Positions 35,281-46,892 of a DNA stretch of 64,000 nt are shown piece by piece. Numbering within the stretch: position 1 is the first letter of the stretch; each line of letters opens with the position of its first letter. Under the pieces are notes generated by a model. The model was not told the DNA's origin. It saw only the letters and a program-made list of their open reading frames with translations, and searched no databases. The stretch spans positions 5,374,476-5,438,475 of the forward strand of contig NC_051089.1 in the NCBI RefSeq assembly GCF_901709675.1, in the 5' to 3' direction. This DNA comes from Syngnathus acus. Taxonomy: Eukaryota > Chordata > Actinopteri > Syngnathiformes > Syngnathidae. The position numbers were made by a program, and so were the translations under genes.

Positions 35281-38050
35281 GTGAGTTTATAAAAAGAAAA
35301 TAACTATAGTTTTTATGTTGTAACAGCAGAACGTTAATTCACTATTCAAAGCTGTCAGCAAACCTCATAATGAAAGAAGCCTTTTTGTTGACACGGAATA
35401 TATATACACCTGAGGGACTTTGTTTTATAATGACCATAAAGACAAGTAAATAATGCAAGATGTAAAAGTGGCAATGTTACAAACTCAGACAGAACCTTTG
35501 CGGATTTATCCCTGCTAGTTCTTTATCTTAAAACCTTGATAGCCTGCTTTCATCTCCATAATGCTGGTTATGGGCTTTTGCAGGTTTTTATACAATCCTC
35601 AAAGAAGTGTTGAATTTCCCATGACTTTTTTAGTGCATTAGGTGCCACTGAAAGTCAGAAATGTCTTATTTTTGCTCTTAGAACCTTTGGTATTATGTTC
35701 TGCTGAGTGGCTAATTGCGTAGTAGGAAATGTTGCTTTCAAACAAACCTGTTTTGAAACAAGTGTAATATGCATAGTATCTATTTAGTCTGAGTATGTAA
35801 TAATTACACAAGAAAATCACTATGAGGTCCCTAAACCTCATCCAAGACTTGTGTAAGTTCTGGATTTTTTTTGCCTTTTATCTGAATTGGCATGACAATG
35901 GGACCAAAGTTTATCTCTGACGCTTTCCTCCTTCACATAGATTTGTTCACATTGTTTTATTTCGGAACGTGTAATCATTCTGGAAATGTTCAAAGATTAT
36001 TCCTCCGTTTCCCTAAGGTAATGTTACAAAACTGCATTTTCTGGTTCTGGGCTTGCCTGCCCTTGACCTGTGTTGTGGTGTGTACACTTCACATCTGCTC
36101 ATTTGCGGTCCTTCTCATGAAAGCTCTGCTGACGAGCTCAGGTCTGGGAAAAATTCCAAATGTACCTGTTTACCGGTGTAGACTAACCGGATTTGCCCAA
36201 ATGGAACCACATGAGACCGCATTTGGTACCTGGCGGGTGTGATATGGCTTCGTTTTTGACAACAGCATTGCAGATTCTGAAAATACAAAACCTTTGCAAA
36301 TGATTATCGTGGAAGTGATGCCTTTCCCATGTACATGTTCAAAACGGTAATGTCGTCCCTACAAACATAGCCCAGCCGCTCATGCATCTCGAGTATTGAA
36401 TTTTTAAACTCTCGCTGCGTGCTGTATGTTATTATTAGACTAGCCTGTTTTTAGGCCTGAGGTGTTGTGTGTCCAAAGCTGGCGGTGACATTGTAGCGAC
36501 TGCGCTCTTGCGGTGGGTGTCTCATGTACGGCCGTAGCGTCACGTTATGGCGATCGCCCGGTCGACATTGGCGCTTTCCTTGCCCTTCATTCTCATCAGC
36601 ACCGAACGGATTTAGTCTTGAGCTCCTGGAAGTGGTGTCAACGAGCACGAGCGCCTTGGCTGGCTGTTGCGCCAGGCCAGCTCATGCAGGATGTTGTCAG
36701 CTATTTCAGTGTGTTGGTCGCTCTAACACACTGGGGTTCCTTTGGAGGTCAGCGGCGGTGGCGTGCCTCTTCCTCCCCAAGAGGACCAAAAAGATCTACC
36801 GGGGGTATGTCGTGCATGGGACAGGTTGGTGGAGTGGATGATAAAGGTCGTATTGGATGTGTTGAGTCACCATCCCGAAAGTCACGACACCCCGATTGCA
36901 GTGCCCTTGCCCATGATTGTACTTGTGCAGTTATCAGCAAGATACGAGGTCATGTGACCAGGAGCATTTGAAAGAGTGAGACTGTCACTAGCCTGGAGCC
37001 GGTTTCGGAAGGGATTGGAGGGGATTATTAGCAGCCGGCTCTTAAATTAGCCTTGCATCTGTGTCAGGGTGACTGCTAACTGCCCATCAAGGATACTCAG
37101 CTGACTTTGTTTGTAACTGACATTAGATCGCTGCCATTCTTGTCGTTCATGTAACCTTTTTGTTTTAAGGCAAAAAAAAAAAAAAAAAATGATACCACAC
37201 AAAATGAATAATCTCCACCATGAACTTCAGTAAAATGTAACGACTTCCTCGAAAACAAAAGGAATGTCACGTGTTAGTCAGGGCGGTGAATGTGATTATA
37301 ATAGTGTGAATGACGAGTATTTGCCTAGAGGAGTCTTTTTGGTGAGAATAACGCATACCTGTTGAGGGAGAGGTTGCCAGTGTTTATGAAGCGAACAAAA
37401 CAATGGTCATTGCGTGGGCGCCCTGTGACTCAGCCTTCTCTGCTGCCTTGCCTGCGCATTGCTGCAGTAGGGCAGGATGTGACTGTGAGCACGTACAGCC
37501 CCTCGCCAGCCACTTCTCCATTCACTCCGCTGTTACATCATCAGTCAGAAGGAGACAGACAGTAAAGGCCTCGAAAGCCCTACCACCATTACCATTTTAA
37601 TTAGATGTTGACAAGAAACGTCCCATTCATATAGACTTAGACAAACTATATAGTTATGTAACCAGAGTTTTTTGTTAAAGAAACAAGGATGCACCCAGCT
37701 CGTATTTCTGGCTTTTTTTCCCCTACGGTTGTTTTGAATGTGTTGTGTATGTTGCAGTTAAAATTAAAAGCTCGAATAATCAGCCTGGGAAAAGGTGCGG
37801 TGATCTCATTTGTGCATAATGAATTGTTGCCATTGGCAACCCAGTTGGGGTGGCTGTTTGAGAACAAAGTGTACTATACATGTGCCGTCTGCTCTATGGT
37901 GAATGTTGAAATTGCATCCGTCATTTTTTTTTTCCCTGATGCAAAATCATTTATTTTTTCAAAATAATGTGACTAGCATCGCACCCTTTATCGGACTGAC
38001 ACGCCATAAAAAAAAATCTAAAAGCTTTGTTTGTATTTTTTGTCCTTCAG
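35281..38050 (+). other. pkm: pkm intron 1
   Basis: Large first intron. It contains a GC/CpG-richer block at 36480-36970 with overlapping open frames on both strands (up to 152 aa) that match nothing I recognise, a CACGTG E-box at 37268-37273 and an A-run at 37172-37188. The pyrimidine-rich tract and acceptor at 38040-38050 end it. Confidence 0.6.
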
Positions 38051-38078
38051 CAGCTCTCCAGAGTCCAAGGTAATCGCC

Positions 38079-38247
38079 ATGCCTCAGCCAAAGGTTGTCG
38101 ACATGGGCTCTGCCTTCATCCAGACGCAGCAGCTCAACGCCGCCATGGCCGACACCTTCCTGGAGCACATGTGTCTGCTGGACATCGACTCCAAGCCCAC
38201 CACCGCTCGCAACACTGGCATCATCTGCACTATTGGTGTGTCTATTT

Positions 38248-38282
<35 letters not shown>

Positions 38283-41200
38283 CAAAGAGGAAAACAAAAT
38301 GATTTCAATGTGCAATTCGACACACTGCTCATAGACAACCATTCATTTGTTACTTTGTCTTTCATTTTATCTTCAGGGCCAGCTTCTCGCTCTGTGGACA
38401 TGCTTAAGGAGATGATCAAGTCCGGCATGAACATTGCACGCTTGAACTTCTCCCACGGCACACACGAGGTGAGCTGTTTCATAACTTCCTCTTTGGCGCG
38501 TATGAAACTAGAGAGGGGTGCCGAGAAGCCCAACTGCTAGAGAAAACCTGCGCAATTCATTTCAGTCCTTATCGTATGCGTGTGTGACTTTCCTTTTTAC
38601 AATATTTGCTTTTTGCAGCTTGGCAAACATTGCACATCTTAGAATACAATGGTTGTTCAGAAACGGGCATCTTATTTATGAGCGATGTGGCAATATGGTA
38701 ATTTGAAACACAATCTGGCAAACCAGATGACCAACTTTATGGAAGGTGATAAGAACGCTCAGGTGGGTTTGGTACAGTCGGACACAGGTGAAACCAAGGG
38801 CAAACATTTTATCACAGTCTCAAATCCTAAATCAGATTTTTTTTTTTTTCCGTTAAACCGTTTACAACATTTTACATTTTTTGAACATTCTTAACAGTTA
38901 TAAATATGCATGATAAATAATAATTGCATAAAAACTGTTAACTGTGTAGTCTATGGAGGGCAGACAGTGCCCAAGTTAAATAAATGAATAAACACACCAT
39001 TTAATGTTTCATAGTTTAATAAAAATGTCAATAATTAATGTTACGGGTTTAATTAAATATGGACTCAAATAAATGAATTCACCATTAAATAATTGAATAC
39101 ATGTCTTATGAATTAAATGTTTCATATATTAAATACAACTTGTTTACAACTTCTGACTGGCTGCAAGAAATTGTAAACAGAGTAAAAACAAATATATGTA
39201 CTATAGTGGAGCGGGATTTGAACATGTGATGCTAAGGAATAAAAAAATGGCCAAGAGTTGTGTCACCACACAATGGGAGGCGCAACTCGAGAAGCGCAAA
39301 ATATAGAAACCCAGTTATTACTCATCCACCATTCATTTTGAATGCTATTTTGTCTGCTTAAGAAACCAAGACTTCACAATCAAACTTTTTTGTCCCACCC
39401 ACAGTACCATGCTGAGACCATCAAGAATGTCCGTGAGGCATGCGAGAGCTTTGAGCCCGGCAGCATCCAATACCGACCAATCGGAATCGCCTTGGACACA
39501 AAGGGCCCAGAGATCAGAACAGGCCTCATCGACGGGGTGAGTTGAGGACTGCGTTCTCCTACTAAAAAAAACAAAACACTGCTTAGAAAGCAACGGCGCC
39601 ATAAGGATGTGTGTCTGTGCAATTTGACAGAGCGGCACGGCTGAGGTCGAGCTGAAGAAGGGCAACATGATCAAGATCACCTTAGATGACAGCTACCAGG
39701 ACAAATGCAGCGAAGAGATGCTGTGGCTGGACTACAAGAACATCACCAAAGTGGTGGAACATGACAGCAATATCTACATTGACGATGGACTCATATCACT
39801 GCAGGTCAAGGAGATTGGTAAGATGATGATTATTTAAATGATTTGTTTGCTGTATAATATTAGAACTGCAAATGTGTACATGTCAAAAATGAAAAAAAAA
39901 AAATCCATTGCAGCACCATATCTTGTATCACAACGCAAAGTTGTTTTTTTATTTAAATGATCACTGTCGTGCGCCAGGCCCTGACTTCCTCATGTGCGAG
40001 ATTGAGAACGGCGGCACCCTGGGCAGCAAGAAGGGCGTCAACCTGCCTGGCGCCGCCGTGGATCTGCCCGCCGTCTCCGAAAAGGACGTCCAGGATCTGA
40101 CGTTCGGCGTGGAGCAGGGCGTCGACATGGTGTTCGCCTCCTTCATCCGCAAGGCCGCCGACGTCCAGGCGGTCAGGGCCGTGCTGGGCGAGAAAGGCAA
40201 GAACATCAAGATCATCAGCAAGCTGGAGAACCACGAGGGAGTGCGCAGGTATCTGACCTTGAGTTGAGATATGAACCTGATGAGCTAGCTGTCATCCTTA
40301 GCATCCAGTGATGTGTACTTGCTCCACCCTGGTGGTCTCATAGTGACACTACACCCAAAAAGCAAACTACGCCACCACCTGACATTCTTGTGTAACGCCT
40401 GATTTGTGTCTTCAGGTTCGATGAGATCATGGAGGCCAGCGATGGCATCATGGTTGCCCGCGGTGACCTTGGGATTGAGATCCCCACCGAGAAAGTCTTT
40501 GTCGCCCAAAAGATGATGATTGGCCGATGCAACAGAGCCGGCAAGCCCATCACCTGTGCCACTCAGGTCAGACGGTTGAATTTCTTTTCATTCTCGCTGT
40601 AACATGTTACCTTTCATTTCTTTTTTTTTTTTTTTGTATATCTTATTTTGAATGGTTTGTCTTCAGATGCTGGAGAGCATGATCAAGAAGCCGCGGCCCA
40701 CCCGCGCCGAGGGCAGCGACGTGGCCAACGCCGTGCTGGATGGAGCCGACTGCATCATGCTGAGCGGTGAGACCGCAAAGGGAGACTACCCCCTGGAAGC
40801 TGTGCGCACACAACACATGGTCAGTTCACAGAAAAGAAACAATGATACTAACGCCGCTTTCACAACTAACCTCTTTTACTAATTGAAATCGGTCAGCAAT
40901 AGGGACAGCAAAAAGATGTTAGTGAATGCAGCATCATGCATGAAGTTCAATCACTGAGTATTCATGATTAGCACGTTCTTCCTGTACTTGCGTGGGTTGT
41001 ACCCAACAGTCTGACGACTTGTGAATGTGGGTGGATGTACCAAAAAATCACGTAGTATAGGCTTTAGTTCACCTGTGACCCTCTTGGGGATGGACAAGCA
41101 CTACAGAAAATGAATGCATGGTCAAGCTTTTCTTCTGTGGACAGCAAAAAAAAAAAAAACTGCGTAGGGCTTATTTACCGGGCACCCTCTGCAGTTCACT

Positions 41201-43459
41201 GCTGTGAAATATTGATTCAAATTAGCAAATGTAAATTTTTAATGTCACCATCCATCACTTCGATTCAGATGGGGTGATGCAGCATTTTCTATTCCACTTG
41301 AATGACAAAGCAAAAAGAAACTCTTATTTTTCCATCCCCATTACTGACACACTTTCTACTTTTTAATTGTTTGCGTGTCACTGATTTTCAAACTTCTGAA
41401 GCAACTTGCAGCTCTTAAACCCGCCCCACCTTTTCAGCTGTTGACTTTTGCTGCCTTTCTAATCATCTGTTTCACACGACTTTCTGCTTTTGTGCGGTTG
41501 CTTAACTCCATACGTTCTGAGGTTGTAGTCAATTATATGGTGTTAATAATTGTCGACCGTCTCTCTCCCCGCTAACTCCCCACTCATTCCCTTATGTTCT
41601 TTGTAATTCATCCATCTTCATCATTCCGTTTGTGTTTGGTGCTTGTGGTTTTGCCTTTTGCTCGTCGCATCCTACCCCCCCCCGCTCGCTTGCCAGATTG
41701 CTCGCGAAGCCGAGGCGGCCATGTTTCACCGTCAGGTGTTTGAGGACCTGCGTCGATCCACGCCGCACTGCAAAGACCCCGCCGAGGCCATCGCCATTGG
41801 CGCCGTCGAGGCCTCCTTTAAGAGTTTGGCCTCTGCCATCATTGTGCTCACGGGTTCCGGAAGGTAGGGCGACTGTCCACATTCATCGTGGCACTCGTGT
41901 CGGGCTGGCTTTCAGAGGAAGAGTAGGGCCAGAACAGGGACTGATAGAATCCTGGGAATGAGAGGCTTGCAATCATGTTCATAAAGCTGCTGGTTGTTTT
42001 TCCCTTTTTTGCTGACCATTTCAGTTTTTTTTTGTTTTTTTTTAACCTTGTCCAATGAAGGTTCTCCCACCTGGAAGTACCTTGCATGTTTACTTAGTTT
42101 TACAAACATTACAAAGGTCTATTTAAAGACACTAAAGGTGATTGTCAACCAGAAGACGTAGTGGGGTGATTTCAAGCCCTTCCCAGATGTATGAATGATG
42201 AGGTGTGTGTGTGATGGTAAGTAACCGCCACTCCTTCCCCAATTGGTTCCCCTCGGATCTGGCTTAGATTGCCCGTGAGGCAGAGGCGGCCACTTTCCAC
42301 AGGCAGCTGTTTGAGGAGCTGCGGCGCCACTCCCACCTGACCAGAGACCCATCTGAGGCGGTGGCTGTCGGAGCCGTGGAGTCTTCTTTCAAATGCTGCG
42401 CTAGTGCCATTATTGTTCTCACCAAGACCGGGAGGTAAGATACGGGGACGCACAAGTCAGCTTGGGTAAGTACACTAATGGACCTTTTGCCCATATAGTG
42501 TGTGAATGAATGAGGGTTTGTTTAATTGCATTGGGAAGTAGGTGAGAGGACAGAAATTCACAAGTTTACCTTTGGATATTTGTGACCTAACGCATCTGTT
42601 GTGTTTAAAAACCCAAGTGCCGCTTTTCCACTGCACAGTCTTTTGACCCTCAGTGAAACATGGATTTTTTTTCTGCATTATTCTTGTATTTTGAAGCGGA
42701 AAGCTAAGGCATGCAGAACTGTGCCAGTGTTGTGCAATGGAACAGTGGCATCTTTTAATACTTCGAACATAACAGTATAACTCATTTAAGAATTACACTC
42801 TTACAGTTTTTTTTTTTTTTTTTTTTTGCAGGTCCGCCCACCTTATATCCAGATACAGGCCCCGTGCCCCCATCTTGTCCGTGACCCGTAACGCCCAGAC
42901 TGCTCGCCAGGCTCACCTGTACCGCGGGATCTTTCCAGTCCTCTACACTGCTCCTGCCCACGATGTGTGGGCCGAGGATGTCGACATGCGTGTCAACTTC
43001 GCCATGGATATGGGTAAAGCTTTGCATTAGTGTTCTCAATAGCCCTGCGGTGTTCTCTGCGCAGTTGTTTGAGGAATAGCATTGATTTGTAAATATATGC
43101 ACAGTACTACTTGCATGAAATCTGGTTGGTTTAGTCAGGATTATGGTGGAATGTATTTGCCCTTACATATTCAATTTCCCTACTACCAGCCACCTTTCAG
43201 GGTTTTTTCCCCCCCCCATTAGAAAATTCCCTAAATTTGGCAACCCGACTCAAAATTAGAGCTGTGATCACATGCAGTAATCAAGTGTAACAGCATGTGG
43301 CGCCTTTGCGCTAAGGAAAGGCACTTTTGACACTGTTGTGTGTAACCTACAGGCAAAGTGAGAGGCTTCTTCAAGAAGGGCGACGTTGTCATTGTACTGA
43401 CCGGCTGGCGTCCAGGCTCCGGCTTCACCAACACCATGCGTGTGGTTTTGGTCCCCTGA
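38079..43459 (+). CDS. pkm: Pyruvate kinase PKM, complete
   Basis: Coding exons: 38079-38235, 38377-38468, 39405-39536, 39631-39817, 39978-40248, 40416-40566, 40667-40819, then one of 41697-41863 or 42268-42434, 42832-43013, 43353-43459. Lengths 92, 132, 187, 271, 151, 153, 167, 182 match mammalian PKM exon by exon, and the protein is 532 aa (human 531). It catalyses phosphoenolpyruvate + ADP to pyruvate + ATP in the cytosol as a tetramer. Visible signatures: [20 protein letters not shown] start, [35 protein letters not shown] with the catalytic lysine, [10 protein letters not shown], and the C-terminal FBP loop SGR-SAH with [14 protein letters not shown]. The ATG at 38079 was chosen because it matches the family start. 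The gene converges on the dhdh array. Confidence 0.97.
38249..38279. repeat. (GT)n microsatellite at pkm intron 2 start
   Basis: About 15 GT units beginning 15 bp after the exon donor at 38235/38236. This is close enough to the 5' splice site to affect donor recognition. Confidence 0.95.
41697..41863 (+). CDS. pkm: pkm M1-type mutually exclusive exon (exon 9)
   Basis: 167 bp, in phase with both the 40667-40819 and 42832-43013 exons. The peptide starts [18 protein letters not shown] and ends [16 protein letters not shown] and the absence of lysine before SGR match the mammalian M1 exon (MFHRKLFEEL ... LTESGR), the constitutively active form that does not bind FBP. Where M1 has glutamate (human residue 433) this fish has glycine. 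Preceded by a pyrimidine-rich tract and TTGCCAG. Confidence 0.93.
41865..41929 (+). promoter_or_regulatory. pkm: TAGGGC splicing-silencer motifs after pkm M1 exon
   Basis: TAGGGC occurs at 41865-41870, overlapping the M1 exon's 5' splice site, and again at 41924-41929. In mammals hnRNPA1 binds a UAGGGC-type site near the exon 9 5' splice site and represses M1 inclusion. Identical hexamers here suggest that the control is conserved. Motif and position are seen; binding is inferred. Confidence 0.5.
42268..42434 (+). CDS. pkm: pkm M2-type mutually exclusive exon (exon 10)
   Basis: 167 bp, same phases as the M1 exon. It starts [18 protein letters not shown] and contains [19 protein letters not shown] and IIVLTKTGR. 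The double cysteine and the lysine at residue 434 (human Lys433, which contacts FBP and phosphotyrosine peptides) mark it as the allosteric M2 form. Order M1 then M2 is as in mammals. Including both exons would add 334 bp and shift the frame. Confidence 0.93.
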
Positions 43460-44405
43460 GAAGCCAAAACAAAGAGCCCACTCCATCGCTGCCTGTTCTC
43501 TGTTTCACACTCCACCATTCTACCCACTCCACCATTCTATCCAAACACCTGCTACAAAAATTACAAAGCAATCAAAAGCAACAATAATCATAGACCAAAA
43601 TGTCAGGACAACCAATGGGTGGGGTGGAATTTCCACTTCCTAAGTCCATTCCTTTCACGTTAAATGTCCCTTGTATAAAAATCAAATCGTCAGGCACCCG
43701 ACCAGTTCGACATGCCTCAATCAAAAGCTGCTCTTATTTATTCACTCGAGATGCTTCTATTAAACAACATCCTCCCAGTCAAATCGGCAGATCCTTGGGC
43801 ATGCGCGTCGCCACTATCGTTTGGGTGGCGCCGCATGAACACGAGCGGTTCCAACAAACCGCTCCGAGACCGAATAAGCGAACAAACAAAATGGCGTCCT
43901 CACGTTCTGCCACGCCACCCAATCCAGATTGTTGTGTTAGTGCTGTGTGTGTGGCTCAAGTGTCTTTGCTTTCACTGTGTGTAGCACTCCTAATCTTGTT
44001 ACAGTCTATTATACTTGACTATTATAAATGGTGTTTTTTTGGGGACATTCCAGTCTTATTTTGTCTGACTCTAAAGAGTAGGGGTGTCCCTTGTCGGAGC
44101 TGGTTACTGTATTTAAGTTAGATGTCTGATAGAGCCTTTCACGTGTAGTTGATCATGTTTAAATTGGCACTTAGAAGTCTCAAAAAAATTAAAATGGCAC
44201 TTTGAGGGGGTAGCGAACTTGCGATGTTGGTTGCAGCTGATGATTGGTAACAAAAGTCAAGATTATGTTTTATTTTTTTTGTCTTTGTTGCTATTGTCTG
44301 ACAAGCTTTTGATTGTTACACTCAAGCTATGAGCGCCAAGTGGTCATGTGTCGCTAGTTGTTGTCACCTGACTGGATTTCATCAATAAATAGGCAAGTAC
44401 CTAAA
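43460..44405 (+). other. pkm: pkm 3' UTR
   Basis: From the TGA at 43457-43459 to just past the AATAAA at 44384-44389. Contains no competing coding frame with family similarity; the 173-aa frame at 43600-44121 is a chance reading. Confidence 0.65.
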
Positions 44406-44429
44406 CTCTATTTTTGCATGTGTTTTATT
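44384..44429. terminator. Bidirectional convergent poly(A) block (pkm / dhdh copy A)
   Basis: AATAAA on the plus strand at 44384-44389 would end pkm. TTTATT at 44424-44429 is AATAAA on the minus strand and lies 62 bp past the dhdh copy A stop (44491). The two convergent genes therefore have poly(A) signals 35 bp apart and overlapping 3' ends. The same block recurs at 46933-46978. Confidence 0.65.
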
Positions 44430-44490
44430 TTCGGAAGACTATTCTTTTTTTCAACTCCCCCTCGCCCCCAAAACACAAAAAAAAAAAGAT

Positions 44491-46712
44491 TCAGTTATAC
44501 ACCACTCCAACTTGTTTAAGAATTTCCTCTTTGACTTCAGCCAGCAGCAGCGAATCAGCGTGAGACACGATTGGACACTCCTTCATTCCTGCAGTATAGA
44601 AAAGGCATGATTATTCTCAGAATATATCTCTAAATGTGACGTGGTTTGTGCTAACAAATGACATTTTAGCATCAACCAAGTGACAACAAACCAATGACCC
44701 ATAAATTACATGTGGGCCTAAGCTACTGAATTCCCTCGCGACCCTCGCCGAAACAGTTTTGTTAATCTGCCTTTGTTCCTTTGAGCAAACACTGTCTGAC
44801 CTCCTCCGCCTCGTAGCGCAACCCCGTGCTATGGACAAAGTTGAGGGGCAAGTGAGGCTCTGGGAGAGGGTACTTCTCCTTCCCATTCACCACCATGACT
44901 TCAGGACACCACATGTGTGATGGGAACTGAACAAACAGCAGACATGAGGAAAACAAATTAGGGAGGGTTGCAGAAATCTGTTGAACATCATTCCTTGTGT
45001 GCAATAACTAGTCTGGCCTACATGCAAGTTAGCATAACTATAGTCATTCTTAACATACCCGGATTAACCCTTTGGTGCCCACCACAATGGCATCATTGTA
45101 GAGCTGCACGCCCGAGGAGCTGGTGAACACGGCCATCCTGTTTTTGGAGAACTTGAGCGTCACCACCAAGGTCTCGTCCACACCTGCAAAAATATATTCA
45201 CACATATAGGATGTCTCCTGAATTTAATGTCTTTTTTTTTTTTTCTTCCCTTAGCAGTATCCAGGATGACTCACTCAGTTTTGATGCTCTCTGGCGTTTC
45301 TCCACCGTACACCATGATGGAGAACTGCAGCGGATAAATGCCAACCTCCAGCAGCGCTCCTCCGCCAAGTTCCTTTAGCTCCATTCTCAGCAGAGGCAGC
45401 AGGGACAGGCCATACTCGGACCGGACCATCCTCACGTCACCGATCTCTACCTGGGCGAGCAGCCTCTGGAGCTCTCGGTAGGCAAATGCCCTGGAAAAGA
45501 CCCAACGGCCAGATTTATTCAAGTGAGGTAAGAAACTCTTTTTAATTATTATAAACATAGACACAAGAATTGTATGCCCCTGAAGCGCCCTCCAAAAATA
45601 TGAGGTCATATCATGTGAGTTCTCGGTGAAAAAGTTTGTTGGTCCCACCGTGTCGCTCTGCTCTTCAGTTACCTCCATGAAGAAGACATTGTTCTTCTTG
45701 GCACAGGCCAGGATCTCCTTGACCTCCTTGGATCTCATCCCCAGGGATTTCACACACAGGACAGGCTTTTTGGCGTCAAGGAAAAGCAAACTGGAGCTCA
45801 GGTGGTTGGTATAGATAGTGCCGATGTGCACCACATCTGTGCACATAGATTGGAGCTCATGCTGACAAAGCACAAAATATATCCAGCGGGCCTGATGTGA
45901 ATACTGACCGATGTTGGGATCTTTGGCCAGTTCGTAATAGCTGCCATACGCTCGAGTGATGTTGTGCATTTTGCCAAATTTCTTTGCATCCTCTAAACTG
46001 CGGGCAGCCACCGCCACAGCCTGTCAATCAAAGTCTAAATACTTTTCAAATCCATCCGTCCATTTCTTACTGGGGCTAGAGCCAGAGACGCAACTTGGGG
46101 GGATTTTTTGTTTTTCATTCATAGTAACATTGAAACACTTGCAACTTAGATTTAATTACTGTTTATATAATTTATTTTGATTTAATATACTACGCTATAT
46201 ATTATTGTGCTTAACCAATGTGTTTGACCATTACACAATCGAAGTTACAGACCAAAAAGCAGTATTGGTGATGACCATTACTGGGGACTATTTTTTGACA
46301 TTTATTTTTCTCAAACAAATGAAAAGGGCAAGCCATATGATTGTCCACATTGCATATATTTTTTTTGTTTATTTTAATAATTATATATTATATTATCCCC
46401 TTCCAAAAACGAGATCAAACATTTTCAATCTCTTAAGTCAATACGGCCCACAAGCAGTAGTGTGAACTTCCACTTTGGCGGCAGCAGTAGCGAATAATAA
46501 ATTTTGCTCACAGACAATAGTGTTAACTTCCTCCTAGGCAGCAGCAGTATTGAGCAAATGCGTCAAACTAAAAACGAGTCATCATGTGCTCTAGGTGTGT
46601 CCAAGCATCTCACGGCGGGTATCTGGTGATCTTTGGCTGGAAGCGTTTTGAGGGCCACCAGGAAGTCGTGACTTATCTTGCCGGCGCATCAGATTCCCCA
46701 ACTGGTTGCCAT
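44491..46712 (-). pseudogene. dhdh: dhdh copy A, decayed pseudogene
   Basis: Seven exon remnants: 46712-46623, 46020-45909, 45836-45673, 45490-45255, 45183-45059, 44926-44779, 44588-44491. Lesions: exon 1 has TGA at codon 8 (WGI-stop-CAG, where copy B has WGICSAG). Its donor is CAG|AT instead of GT. Exon 4 lacks about 17 bp including the WARFFP start. A TGA follows IKTE near its end, and its donor is G|CT instead of G|GT. The exon 6 donor is AAAG|GA. The family EKP motif reads CVKSLG. The rest still reads as dihydrodiol dehydrogenase. Copy B is the near-identical sister, so the decay is recent. A 248-codon frame runs through exons 2-4 and both introns between them. Nearest pkm in the array. 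Confidence 0.9.
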
Positions 46713-46892
46713 GTTTGAGTGTTGAGTGAGTGTATCGTCTGATCGGGCGCAACAGGAAATTCCTGCTCTCTTATGTTCTTCCCCACGATTCGATTGGCTC
46801 GCTCGTTGCAAACGTCTCAAAGTGTCAAATTCAAAGATATTTCATCATCTTGTGTTGTTTAGAGTTTTTCCACTTGCACACTTGCAGTTTGC

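Noticed and set aside
36513-36971. 152-aa frame in pkm intron 1 as a nested gene
   Set aside because: Open frames exist on both strands at the same place and none shows a known domain; kept only as an observation of an unexplained CpG-richer block.
39953-40234. Minus-strand 93-aa and 86-aa frames opposite pkm
   Set aside because: Shadows of the GC-rich 271-bp pkm exon at 39978-40248.
41697-42434. Reversed order of M1 and M2 exons
   Set aside because: A first reading suggested a swap, but the lysine and double cysteine (LTKTGR, FKCC) belong to M2 and MFHR to M1, so the order is the usual M1 then M2.
43600-44121. 173-aa plus-strand frame in the pkm 3' UTR
   Set aside because: No recognisable domain, no splice support, and it lies between the pkm stop and its poly(A) signal.
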